A DNA stretch of 64,000 nt from MHLP01 sp043736515 (GTDB taxonomy: Bacteria; Patescibacteriota; Minisyncoccia; Phycocordibacterales; UBA6899), in assembly GCA_043736515.1 (NCBI GenBank), contig JAYTCK010000021.1, forward strand, positions 1-64,000. The letters run 5' to 3'. Both the position numbers and the translations under genes were made by a program. Numbering within the stretch: the first letter of the stretch is position 1; the number at the start of each line of letters is the position of its first letter. The notes under the pieces are model-generated. The model made no database searches. It was not told the DNA's origin and was given only the letters and a program-made list of their open reading frames with translations. Positions 8,878 through 18,000 of this stretch are shown one piece after another.

Positions 8878-10092
8878 CTATTTTTTATAGAGGAGTAAGG
8901 CTCCTGGGTACAAAAGTGCCGTTGCAAGTGCCGAAAGAACAAGCCCAAGGCGCACCGCGTTTTCCCCTTCCCCAACCAAACTGACGAGTAGAGCAAGGAT
9001 GAGTAGCGACAGAACCCGCCACACCCCAAATGCCGCGTCACGCAGGATCATTGTTGGAAAAAAATCTCTCCCTTTTATTCCGAGTGTCTCCATGGTCTCA
9101 AGGTCTATCACGTGAGATGAAACGCGAAGGAGGGGTTTGAGCACTACAGAAAAAAGAGTAAAAAGAATGAATACGATAAACTCAAAACGCACCGCAAGCA
9201 TGAGTGTAATGAGGGCTGTTGCCATTGCGGTGACAAAAAGAAATCGTAACCGATTGCCGCTATGGCGATGACGTGAGAGCGCGAGAAGTGCAACTGCTGA
9301 GATGACGGCAAAAGCCGTATGGAAAAGACCAACCTGTGTTTCACTACCAAGAAACAGGATTGCCGCAATCGGGAGCACAATTCGACTGAAAGCAAACTGT
9401 GCTGAAGCTGAAAAAAGATACAACTGCCCCCTCAGATTTTTACGATCATGGAAAAAATGGTGTACGTCCGCGCGATCAATCGGTAAAGGCCTATACGTGC
9501 GAATATGTCGAAACAGCGGAATCCCTGCGAGATACAGAAGCGGTGAGATTGCGAACAAAAGCGCGTAGCTACCTAAATGAAAAAAATCACGCGAAAGATA
9601 AAAAAGTAGTGTTGCAACTGCTGGAGCGGTAAGGTCAATTACCTGATCGCCCGCGGAGAGCACAGAGGAGTAATAATCACGCTCATGATCCTTTGTCTCC
9701 GTAAGTTCGAATGTGTGGAGTGTGACCCAATAGAGTCCCAACCCAAAACCATTCCAAAAAGAAAAGTAGAGCGCATCATGCTTCGTGACATCCCCATAGA
9801 GAAAAAGAAAACTGAAGCAGAGGCTGATAAACGCCCACATATATCCCCATTTCATGTTCACACGCCACTGTGCCATAAGAGCGCCGATTAGGCTGAAGCC
9901 CAGTGCGCATCCGATAAAATAAACGGCGACAGTGACAATGTTGAATGACACGCTGTGAAATCGCTGATAGAGAAAGATCTGCACAAACATGCCGGTCATC
10001 GCCCCCACAAAACTGTATACCCAGTGTAAATACAGCATTGCCCGAACAGGGGTGCGGAGGTCGCTGAATTGACGGAGTGCGGTTTTAAGCAT
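8878..10092 (-). CDS. MFS-type membrane transporter
   Basis: A 404-residue protein with about 11-12 hydrophobic helices and a central charged loop (residues ~200-225, RHIRTYRPLPIDRADVHHFF), the usual two-half layout of the major facilitator superfamily. A conserved acidic/aromatic stretch (WNGFGLGLYWVTLHTFELTE) lies in the first half. The substrate cannot be assigned. It could also be one of the uncharacterised MFS-like proteins common in Parcubacteria. The -10-like TAGTAT lies exactly six bases before the ATG. Confidence 0.7.
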   Translation of the reverse strand: MLKTALRQFSDLRTPVRAMLYLHWVYSFVGAMTGMFVQIFLYQRFHSVSFNIVTVAVYFIGCALGFSLIGALMAQWRVNMKWGYMWAFISLCFSFLFLYGDVTKHDALYFSFWNGFGLGLYWVTLHTFELTETKDHERDYYSSVLSAGDQVIDLTAPAVATLLFYLSRDFFHLGSYALLFAISPLLYLAGIPLFRHIRTYRPLPIDRADVHHFFHDRKNLRGQLYLFSASAQFAFSRIVLPIAAILFLGSETQVGLFHTAFAVISAVALLALSRHRHSGNRLRFLFVTAMATALITLMLAVRFEFIVFILFTLFSVVLKPLLRVSSHVIDLETMETLGIKGRDFFPTMILRDAAFGVWRVLSLLILALLVSLVGEGENAVRLGLVLSALATALLYPGALLLYKK

Positions 10093-10098
10093 GTTTCC

Positions 10099-10104
10099 AT
10101 ACTA
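10099..10104 (-). promoter_or_regulatory. -10 box of leaderless type for the MFS gene
   Basis: TAGTAT, six bases, then ATG at 10092. The spacing puts the transcription start on the A of the start codon. Confidence 0.45.
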
Positions 10105-10119
10105 ACACACGCACATTTT

Positions 10120-10701
10120 CTACCGTAGAGATAGGTGTGGGCGTACGAATGCAACTGCTCCCTCGAGATTCTCTTCAATACTACCACTTACATCCAAGAG
10201 ATGTACGGGGCGCAAGTCTTTGTATGCGGAATGAAATTTGATGAACTCACTCATGACACTTTGCAAAAAATCGATATCGTATTCATTCCACTCTGCTGCG
10301 CTTGTGCGATTGCGTGCTTTTATTCGCGCAGTGACCGTCTCAATGGGGGCATCAATGATAATGTGCACATCGGGAAGTTGCTTGGGAAGATGGTCGTACA
10401 CGGAGCGGAAAATATTACGCGCGTGCTCATCGAGGAGCACATTGGCGTACGCCGAAATATCTGCCCAGCCTCTATCGCTGACATAAATCTTTTTGGGGTC
10501 TTTCATTTGTGCTTCCTTCAGTATCATCTGTCGCACAAACCAGAGCTCGGAGAGCAGTGCATTGCCATTAACCCCAAGTGGCGGAGGCGGTATGGCTTCA
10601 TCGATAGACTCTGTGAGATGCACTGCGCCAAGTTCCTCTGCGAGGCGCTTTGCGAGCGTTGTCTTCCCTATGCCATGTGCTCCCGAGAGGACGATATACA
10701 T
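10120..10701 (-). CDS. Small P-loop (AAA_28-like) kinase, possibly nucleoside/nucleotide kinase
   Basis: 193 residues with Walker A GAHGIGKTT (residues 8-16), a Walker-B-like YVSDRGWAD and a C-terminal helical lid, as in deoxynucleoside-kinase-like and AAA_28 proteins. The Arg-rich segment TARIKARNRTSAAEWNEYD probably forms the lid over the phosphoacceptor. The function is probably phosphorylation of a small metabolite or nucleoside, but no specific substrate motif is recognised. It lies downstream of glyS across a hairpin. TAAAAT lies six bases before the ATG with no Shine-Dalgarno. Confidence 0.7.
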   Translation of the reverse strand: MYIVLSGAHGIGKTTLAKRLAEELGAVHLTESIDEAIPPPPLGVNGNALLSELWFVRQMILKEAQMKDPKKIYVSDRGWADISAYANVLLDEHARNIFRSVYDHLPKQLPDVHIIIDAPIETVTARIKARNRTSAAEWNEYDIDFLQSVMSEFIKFHSAYKDLRPVHLLDVSGSIEENLEGAVAFVRPHLSLR

Positions 10702-10707
10702 GCATTC

Positions 10708-10713
10708 ATTTTA
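10708..10713 (-). promoter_or_regulatory. -10 box of leaderless type for the P-loop kinase gene
   Basis: TAAAAT, six bases, ATG at 10701. Confidence 0.4.
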
Positions 10714-10714
10714 T

Positions 10715-10751
10715 CACAAACGATCCGAACCTGAAGCTTGGGTCGTTTGTG
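10715..10751. repeat. Intergenic inverted repeat between glyS and the kinase gene
   Basis: CACAAACGA at 10715-10723 pairs with TCGTTTGTG at 10743-10751, extended by CC/GG inside. No T-run follows on either strand, so a classical intrinsic terminator is not supported. It may be a processing or 3'-end-stabilising hairpin for glyS, which ends at 10760. Confidence 0.6.
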
Positions 10752-10759
10752 AGGTCTGA

Positions 10760-12082
10760 CTAAGAGAGGCGGGAAATGAGATTGGAAACCAAGACACGCT
10801 CTTGTGTGCCCGTGTCACGATTGCGGAGCGTTACCGTGTCGAGTAGATCTGGGTTTTCACCGAGCGTGTCGAAGTCGATGGTGACACACCACGGGGTTCC
10901 TATTTCATCTTGCCTGCGATAGCGCTTGCCGATATTGCCGTTATCATCAAAAAGAACATTTCCCATTTCTTTTTTAAGTATCGCAAACACTTCACGTGCT
11001 TTTGCGACAAGTTCAGGTTTATTTTTCAGGAGCGGGAATACTGCTACGCGTACGGGTGCAATGTTTGGCTTAAATTTTAAATACACGCGCTTTTCACCAC
11101 CCATTTCATCTTCGGTGTATGCCTCAGCCAGTATTGCAAGCATGGTGCGCCCGATACCGAGCGACGGCTCGATCACGTGCGGAAGAAATTTTTCTTTTTG
11201 CTCTTCGTCAAAATATTCAAGGTTTACTTTACTCCCTTCTTGATGGCTCTTGAGGTCAAAATCAGTGCGGTACGCAAGACCCCACAATTCTTTTCTTCCC
11301 ATGGGAAAATCATATTCGAAATCTATAGTACGTTTAGAGTAGTGCGCAAGATCTTCACCTTCTACCTCAAGCTCGTGAAGCTTTTCTTTAGAAAGACCGA
11401 TCGCTTCACTAAATTTCCACATTTCATTACGCCAGTGTTCAAAATACTCACTCCAGGTGCCGGGACGGACAAAGTATTCTACCTCCATCATCTCAAGTTC
11501 GCGTACACGGAAAATAAAATCTCGGGGCGCAATCTCATTTCTAAATGCTTTGCCGATTTGCGCGAGACCAAAGGGTAGCTTGGGGTGGAAAGTGTCGACA
11601 ACGTTTTTGTAATTCACAAACATGCCTCCCGCTGTTTCCGGGCGGAGGTAGACAATACTGCCCGCATCCTCCATTGCACCTACCTGTGTTTTGAACATCA
11701 TGTTGAACTGTCGCTCTTCGCCGAGTGCTCCTCCACATTCAGGACATTTCATTTTGTTCTCGAGGTGATCTGCACGAAAGCGCTTTTTGCATTTTGTGCA
11801 TTCCACAAGCGGGTCGGAAAAGCCACCAACGTGACCTGATGAAACCCATGCCTGCGAATTCATGAGTATTGCCGCATCAATGCCGTACATATCTTCGCGA
11901 TCGTCTACAAACATCTTCCACCAAAGATTTTCAATGTTTTTCTTAAGTGTTACCCCAAGCGGACCGTAGTCCCACGTCCCCGCAAGGCCGCCATAAATTT
12001 CGGAGCCTTGAAAGACAAAGCCGCGGCGCTTGCACAGCGAAATGATTGCTTCCATTTTTTCGTTTACGTTCTCCTTCGCCAT
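10760..12082 (-). CDS. glyS: Glycyl-tRNA synthetase, homodimeric class II type
   Basis: A 440-residue class II synthetase charging tRNA-Gly. The N-terminal block CKRRGFVFQGSEIYGG and the YGPLGVTLKKN motif mark the alpha2 (eukaryote/archaea/Gram-positive-like) GlyRS rather than the alpha2-beta2 bacterial form. A zinc knuckle (CTKCKKRF...CPECGG) lies near residues 95-120. Motif 2 appears around FRNEIAPRDFIFRVREL and motif 3 in EPSLGIGRTMLA. The C-terminal anticodon-binding domain is complete. It ends in TAG. Stand-alone gene flanked by structured intergenic DNA. Confidence 0.96.
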   Translation of the reverse strand: MAKENVNEKMEAIISLCKRRGFVFQGSEIYGGLAGTWDYGPLGVTLKKNIENLWWKMFVDDREDMYGIDAAILMNSQAWVSSGHVGGFSDPLVECTKCKKRFRADHLENKMKCPECGGALGEERQFNMMFKTQVGAMEDAGSIVYLRPETAGGMFVNYKNVVDTFHPKLPFGLAQIGKAFRNEIAPRDFIFRVRELEMMEVEYFVRPGTWSEYFEHWRNEMWKFSEAIGLSKEKLHELEVEGEDLAHYSKRTIDFEYDFPMGRKELWGLAYRTDFDLKSHQEGSKVNLEYFDEEQKEKFLPHVIEPSLGIGRTMLAILAEAYTEDEMGGEKRVYLKFKPNIAPVRVAVFPLLKNKPELVAKAREVFAILKKEMGNVLFDDNGNIGKRYRRQDEIGTPWCVTIDFDTLGENPDLLDTVTLRNRDTGTQERVLVSNLISRLS

Positions 12083-12125
12083 AGTTTTCTTATGCTACAC
12101 GGATTTCTCGGAATCTGCAAAAACA

Positions 12126-12209
12126 GCTATTAGTCTAAACGGATGCCCCATCATGATTAGAGATGGGGCTTCCTGGATGGCATCATCAGAATGATCCGTT
12201 TGAACTTAG
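12126..12209 (-). repeat. Structured intergenic element, family B (copy 1)
   Basis: Read on the minus strand, it starts just after the stop of the 12215-14122 gene. An outer stem (AAACGGAT / ATCCGTTT with extensions) encloses a hairpin ATCAT-TCTG-ATGAT, the block CCATCCAGG, and a second hairpin GCCCCATC / GATGGGGC. The 3' part reads CATCCGTTTAGAC then TAATAGC. The same order of blocks is found at 25352-25432. No U-tract. Possibly a structured RNA or a mobile repeat. Confidence 0.75.
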
Positions 12210-12214
12210 AGAAC

Positions 12215-14122
12215 TTATGGTTTTATCTCGTAGTCGTTAGGCCCTGCCTTCGGATCCGTCGAAAGTCTCGTTGTAAGATCAGTACGCGAGACATTAATAA
12301 CTTCTCCCGTAAAAACATCAGTGGCGGTAAAAAGAATGTCCGTCACAATTTTGGGGATAGATTGAGTCTGAGTAATGCTCGGGGTAAGTATGACCTGGAA
12401 TGCTACTTCACGAGGTGGCTTTGCTACACCTACTCCGGCAGAAATATCTCCAGGACGCCACACAACTTGATTAGTCGTGCGATCAAACATAATGTTTTCT
12501 TTACTCGGGGAAACTGAGCCTGCCCACGCAACATATGGAGGAAGTGTGCCACGTATCTCGCCGTTCGTAAGATTGTTTGAAGTGTTTACGATGTTCCAAA
12601 TTATCGTGTACGTTGTTTCTTGTTCCACTCGTGGAGGAATCGGGCCGCTGTTCACAAATGGCCCGACATAGTACACAACGCGTGTCGCGAATTGCGCTTG
12701 CGATGTCACTTTTGCACACTTGGTAATAACGGTTTTAATTTCTTCGGGGACTCCCGACTCAGAAATACGCTTACCGCGCACTGTGACATCGGCGCAAAGA
12801 GTAATGTTAGTAAGAGTACCCTGAGGCGGAAGTGGGGAGAATGCAAACTCATTTTCCCCTGTCGCCCCCGTTTCCATCACTGCAAGTGAAGGATCGCCTC
12901 GTTCATCCCATAAGATTGTGTCGTCGATCGATCGAAAAAATCCTTTATCCGCCGCAGTGACTGTTGTGCGGTCAAGTCCAACCCCTCGTAGGTGTACTTC
13001 GATCTGCGCATTAATAATTTTTGTTGCGAGGTTGTTTTTCCACTTTACCTTTCCGGTCACGCGCCCACCAAAATGCGCAACAGCCTCCTCGGCAGGTACC
13101 CCATTTAAGGTGAGTTCGACTCCAATGAATGGGCGCATCAACCTCACAGAAGAGAGCACCTTGCTGTATATTGTTTCGATATCACGCGCCATGCGGTCGT
13201 TCGAGACTCCGATGTTCGTATAAAATACTTTTTCCTGAGTATCCTCTCCGGAAAGCACGCCGCGTACCTTCACTTCAAACTTGCCAGTTGAAGAGAGCGT
13301 CCCTATCTTCCATGTATTATTGCCCAGTGTGGGTTTTGGATCTGCATCGATAAACGTAAATCCGAGGGGATATTCCATTTGCATGAGTACATCCCGAAGC
13401 GGTATCGCCGTATTCGAAACCGCTTTGATGGTGAATTCAATCGTTTGCCCTGCGTTTATTTCCTTGAGTGTGTTGACAGTGACATTGATAGGCGATGCGA
13501 GCAGGTTAATATTGCGTGTTTCTGTTTTCGAAAAAACTGAGTTCACACCCTGAAAACGATACTCGAGGATTGCCCGAATCTCTTTGTCTGTGTTTGCTTC
13601 ACCGAGAAAAATTGCCCTCGTGCGAAATTCTACCGTGGCGCCAGGAAGGAGTTTGTCAAAAATTTTCTTGTCATCATTGAGATCTTTGTCCGGATTTTCT
13701 CCTGATCGCGTGCCCGAGGGAAATACCACTTTAAGACTTGCGTACTCGAGCGGAACACGATTGTTATTTGTAATTCTCACCATCATATCTACGGGCGCAC
13801 CGGGCGTGGACGCGACGGGGAGATCAAACGCAATCTGAATATTCTTTTCAGAAGGTTTCGCGAGCGGATCAAATAATTGATAGAGCAAATACCCCCCAGA
13901 AAGTATCGCAGACAACACGGCAACAACAACGAGGGTCTTGAGCATACGCACGCCTGTTCTTTTTTGTGACATACCGTGAATAATTTTTGTGTCACCCCAA
14001 TCACTCGCCACCTCAATATCGGAAGCGGATAATTCGGATTCTCGCTCATGGGACTCCCCGTCAGGCCTATAGAGACCGCGCTTGGCACGCTCGATGCGAC
14101 TGCTGTCGTATTCAGTATCCAT
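12215..14122 (-). CDS. Single-pass membrane protein with Ig/DUF11-like repeats
   Basis: 635 residues. An acidic cytosolic N-terminus (~60 residues) precedes one membrane helix (MLKTLVVVAVLSAILSGGYLL, about residues 60-80). The large outside part is built of beta-rich repeats resembling DUF11/Ig-like domains (for example NAGQTIEFTIKAVSNTAIPL and GKVKWKNNLATKI). This type II architecture is common among Parcubacteria surface proteins of unknown role. TATAAT with an extended TG lies nine bases before the ATG. A structured element follows its stop codon. No enzymatic motif is seen. Confidence 0.7.
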   Translation of the reverse strand: MDTEYDSSRIERAKRGLYRPDGESHERESELSASDIEVASDWGDTKIIHGMSQKRTGVRMLKTLVVVAVLSAILSGGYLLYQLFDPLAKPSEKNIQIAFDLPVASTPGAPVDMMVRITNNNRVPLEYASLKVVFPSGTRSGENPDKDLNDDKKIFDKLLPGATVEFRTRAIFLGEANTDKEIRAILEYRFQGVNSVFSKTETRNINLLASPINVTVNTLKEINAGQTIEFTIKAVSNTAIPLRDVLMQMEYPLGFTFIDADPKPTLGNNTWKIGTLSSTGKFEVKVRGVLSGEDTQEKVFYTNIGVSNDRMARDIETIYSKVLSSVRLMRPFIGVELTLNGVPAEEAVAHFGGRVTGKVKWKNNLATKIINAQIEVHLRGVGLDRTTVTAADKGFFRSIDDTILWDERGDPSLAVMETGATGENEFAFSPLPPQGTLTNITLCADVTVRGKRISESGVPEEIKTVITKCAKVTSQAQFATRVVYYVGPFVNSGPIPPRVEQETTYTIIWNIVNTSNNLTNGEIRGTLPPYVAWAGSVSPSKENIMFDRTTNQVVWRPGDISAGVGVAKPPREVAFQVILTPSITQTQSIPKIVTDILFTATDVFTGEVINVSRTDLTTRLSTDPKAGPNDYEIKP

Positions 14123-14411
14123 ACTTTTATTATTATACCATTATTTTTATAGATGGAAAACATGAAATACTTCCGTAAATGGATGAAATTCGCGACGCGG
14201 GGTGAGCTGTGGTTTGAGAACCCATTCTGATGGACCACAGCGCAAGACCTTTTGACCCAGCCCCAGTTTTGTTTACTGAATTGCAAAACTGGAGCTGGGC
14301 AAAAGGTGTACTGCCCATGTAATGGGAGCGATGAGGAAGATGTATTCTGATACATTGACCGAGTCGCAGGGACCCCGCAACAAAGAAGTTCGCCATTTAT
14401 GGGAGTATTTC
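14123..14411. repeat. Hairpin-rich intergenic region (four inverted repeats)
   Basis: No convincing gene lies here. Hairpins: 14207-14240 (CTGTGG/CCACAG enclosing CCAT-TCTG-ATGG); 14247-14307 (about 24-bp arms starting ACCTTTTG, one bulge and one mismatch); 14313-14328 (CCCAT/ATGGG); 14340-14355 (ATGTAT-TCTG-ATACAT). Two of them use the same TCTG loop as the family B elements at 12.1 and 25.4 kb. None is followed by a T-run. Confidence 0.7.
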
Positions 14412-14999
14412 CTAGAGCTGAGAAGCTTGGAGGGCGTTATTTACTCCGAGAAGAAGTGCTGTGCGCTCACGATGCACACTCAGAAGTGTATCAGGAGTCC
14501 ACGCCTCGTCAGCAAGGAGGTGTGCGTATGCTTCCCCTCCTTCCCAATATCCAAGGTGTGCGAGGAGGCGGATCACGAGCAAAAGCTCAGCAGCGCGTAA
14601 ATGCGCTTCGTCGGAAATTTGCTCGAGAAATTGGAGTCCGGAAATAATATCATCAAACAGCGCTTCATGACGTTCCTCACCTTGAATGAGACGCTCCAAG
14701 AGCCCTGCATGGTGTGCGAGAATACGACGTTTTGATGTATGCCGCCAGAGTTCACCATGTGAGTGCGTAGGGCGGGCAGAGATAAGCCGCCACCCATGTT
14801 TACCGCGAATAAGGTCGATCTCGGCATGCGAGAACGTTTGAAGTGCGTAGCGCAATTTTGAACGCGACTCGCGAAGACTCTTCGCATGTGCCATGACCAG
14901 CCCGAGTTCGCGTGTATAGCAAAAAAGACTGCGGTCTCCTTCGCCGACAGCCCGCCCGCCCAAGATCAAGGCTTCCGTATGATAGATATGATAGGACAC
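14412..14999 (-). CDS. recO: DNA repair protein RecO
   Basis: 195 residues, shorter than the ~240 of typical RecO. The N-terminal OB-fold is recognisable: YHTEALILGGRAVGEGDRSLFCYTRELGLVMAHAKSLRES resembles the family pattern. The C-terminal helical domain is shortened and lacks an evident zinc-binding Cys cluster. RecO loads RecA onto SSB-coated DNA with RecR. Start is GTG at 14999, with TATACT six bases upstream and a TGGCAA -35-like box 17 bases further up, indicating a leaderless transcript. Confidence 0.75.
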   Translation of the reverse strand: MSYHIYHTEALILGGRAVGEGDRSLFCYTRELGLVMAHAKSLRESRSKLRYALQTFSHAEIDLIRGKHGWRLISARPTHSHGELWRHTSKRRILAHHAGLLERLIQGEERHEALFDDIISGLQFLEQISDEAHLRAAELLLVIRLLAHLGYWEGGEAYAHLLADEAWTPDTLLSVHRERTALLLGVNNALQASQL

Positions 15000-15005
15000 T
15001 TGCTC

Positions 15006-15011
15006 AGTATA
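15006..15011 (-). promoter_or_regulatory. -10 box of leaderless type for recO
   Basis: TATACT preceded by TG, six bases before the GTG start; TGGCAA lies 17 bases upstream as a possible -35. Confidence 0.5.
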
Positions 15012-15077
15012 CAGTTGGCTGTTTCCTGTTGCCAGAAAAGCAAAAGCCGGAATTTTATGAGATTTTACCTTGAGATA

Positions 15078-18000
15078 TTACACACGAGAAACTGCAAGCG
15101 CGGACCCCTCAACGTAACTTGTGGCACCGACAGTGCTCATTACTTCTTCTTTGTACTTCTCAAGGAGTGGCTCAAGCACGCTTGGAATGGTGAGCACAAT
15201 ACGGTCGTTCGGATTGAGTTCTGCTTTCTTGCGGAGATCCTGAATGGTACGAACAAGATCACGCATGTCACCTTCTTCTTTTAATTCCGGGGTAATGATT
15301 GTATCCAGTTCTACTTCGTTACCTTCTACCACTTCCTTAACATTAACCTCGTCAGAAACGATCGCTTTCATTGCCTCGGAAAGTTTCGGTGCAGAGAGTG
15401 ACGCGAGCGGTTGGCGCACTTTTATACCCGCCTTCGCGCGGATCTCAAGTGCACGAGTCACAACTTTGCGTGCTTCCTCCATTTCTTCGAGGATGGTGCT
15501 CGGGGCGACTCCGATCGAAGGCCAATTCTCAAGATGGACGCTTTGTTTTTGGCCCGTCATAGGAAGTCGACGATAGAGGTCATCTGCAAGAAACGGCATG
15601 AATGGCGCAATCAGTTTTGAAAGCTGGAGCAGTATCCACCCGGTCGTATCTATGGCAAAGGAGCGGTCTGCCCCATCTTCTGACTTGAATCTGTCTCTGG
15701 AGCGGCGTAGGTACCACGTCGAGAGATCTTCGACGAACGGCACAATCGGTCGCGTCGCCTTATCAAGCTCGTGCGTATCGAGGTGGTGCGTTACCTCAGC
15801 ATGGGTTTCATACCAGCGCGCAAGGATCCATCGGTCGAGGACGTGCGTGCTTTTTGGCACTTCGCTCGGCACAGCTTTTCCTGCCGCATACATTTCATAA
15901 AATGAGCGGACATTGTCGATGCGGAGTGTCATTTTTTTGAAAATCTCATCCACCCCCGACGCAGCAAAACGCAATTCCTCACTGCGCACAACGGGCGAGT
16001 TCATCATGTAAAACCGGAGTGCGTCTGCACCATACTTTTGCGCAAGCAAGAGCGGATCGGGATAATTCTTGAGCTTCTTCGACATTTTTTGTCCGTCTTC
16101 AGCAAGGATGAGGCCGGTCATGATGACGCTTTTGTATGCCGCACGATCAAAAAGCCCAACAGAAAGGACGAGCATTGAGTAAAACCACCCGCGTGTTTGA
16201 TCAACGCCTTCAGCAATAAAATCTGCCGGGAAATTTTTCATGAACAGCTTCCCCTCACGCGTCGTCTCGTCACCCATATAATGAAACTGCGCATAGGGCA
16301 TCGAGCCGGATTCAAACCAGCAATCAAACACTTCGGGAATGCGACGCATAGTACCGAGTTCGCACGAGCAAAGATATTCGATGCGATCAATATAAGGGCG
16401 ATGGAGGTCGAGCTCGAAACTACTGTTGTGTGGAATGGGTACAAACTGAAGCTCTCGCGCTTGTGCGTAGCCAATATAGTCATCCTCTCCCTCTACGCGC
16501 ATCCAAGCCGCTTCCCCTGGTGTTGCCCCACGCGCGACCGCATCCATCATCCACGAACCGTACTCGTGAGTGACAAGCAGAATATGTTTACCTTTATACT
16601 TTGCATCAATGTCGTACAAGAATTCGGCGATGCGTGTTTTCATCTGCTCCAGATTTTCACCGTTGGGGCTTGGCTTCGTGAATTTTTCCAAGGTGGATGT
16701 GAAATATGATCGGTAGGTTTCAATAGCGCACCCACTGAAGTCTCCTGTATTTACTTCCGCAATGCGCGGATCGATAAGAATATCTGCTTCCGGAATACCC
16801 AGCACACCCGCGACGATTGCGGCGGTTTCTTTTGTGCGGAGCACCGGAGAAGCGATGATGAGATCAATACCCGCATCCTTCAATTTTGAAGCATTCGTCT
16901 TCACGCTCGCCCGCCCCTTCTCCGTCAGATGAATATCATCCTCCGGTTTGTAGCTCACCACACCGCGCACGTTGGAGTCCGACTCGCCGTGACGCATAAC
17001 GGTGTAGCGATTGTTTGCCCCGATTTTTTCTTTGAGTTCGGAGACGGATCCGAGCGTGTCTACCTTGCCGCACTTATTGCATTTCCACACAGGAAGCGGC
17101 GCTCCCCAGTAGCGACTGCGCGAAATAGCCCAATCGCGTGCTCCTTCGAGCCACTTTCCAAAACGCCCCTCGCGTGCGTTCTCGGGAATCCAATTAATCT
17201 CTTTGTTCTCTTCGATCAGACGGGGTTTCAGTGCCGTCACATTCACAAACCACGATGATGCGGCGTAATTAAGCAGCGGAGTATCACAGCGCCAGCAATG
17301 CGGATAGCTGTGTTCTATTTTTTCTTTTGCAAATAAAACTCCTTTAGCTGCAAGTACTTTAATCACCGCGACATCGGTCGATGTGTGGTCGTCCTTGGGT
17401 TTCGCTTGAAGTCCTGCGAAGTCAGTAACCTCGGGTTTCATTCTGCCGTCCATTCCCACATGCTGAATCAGTGGGAGCTTCAGCTTCTTTGCTAGCTCCA
17501 TATCTTCTTCACCGAATGCCGGTGCTTCGTGCACGATACCTGTTCCACTTTCGACGGTCACAAAGTCCGCCCCGACAACCTTCCAGGCATTCTCGCGGTG
17601 CTCGAGTTTTTCGTCGTTGGTGTAATAGTCAAAGATGGGTGCATATGAAAGTCCTACGAATGCTTTTCCCTTGCGTTCCTCGACAATCTCGTATTCTTTG
17701 TCTTTGAAAACGCGCGCAACTAATTCTTTTGCGACGACGTAGCGCTTTCCTCCGTGAAGGACGACCACATACATGACATCGGGATTAACTGCGACCGCAA
17801 CATTGCCCGGGAGAGTCCACGGTGTTGTCGTCCATGCAATAAGAAAAGTCCCTTGCTCTTCGAGAAGTTGAAACAACACATACACCGAAATATCTTTGAT
17901 ATCTTTGTACGCAAGCGTGACTTCCGATGCGGCAAGTGTTGTCTCACAGCGCGGACAAATGTGCATCGATTTAAATCCCTCGTAAATCAGCTTTTTGTCA

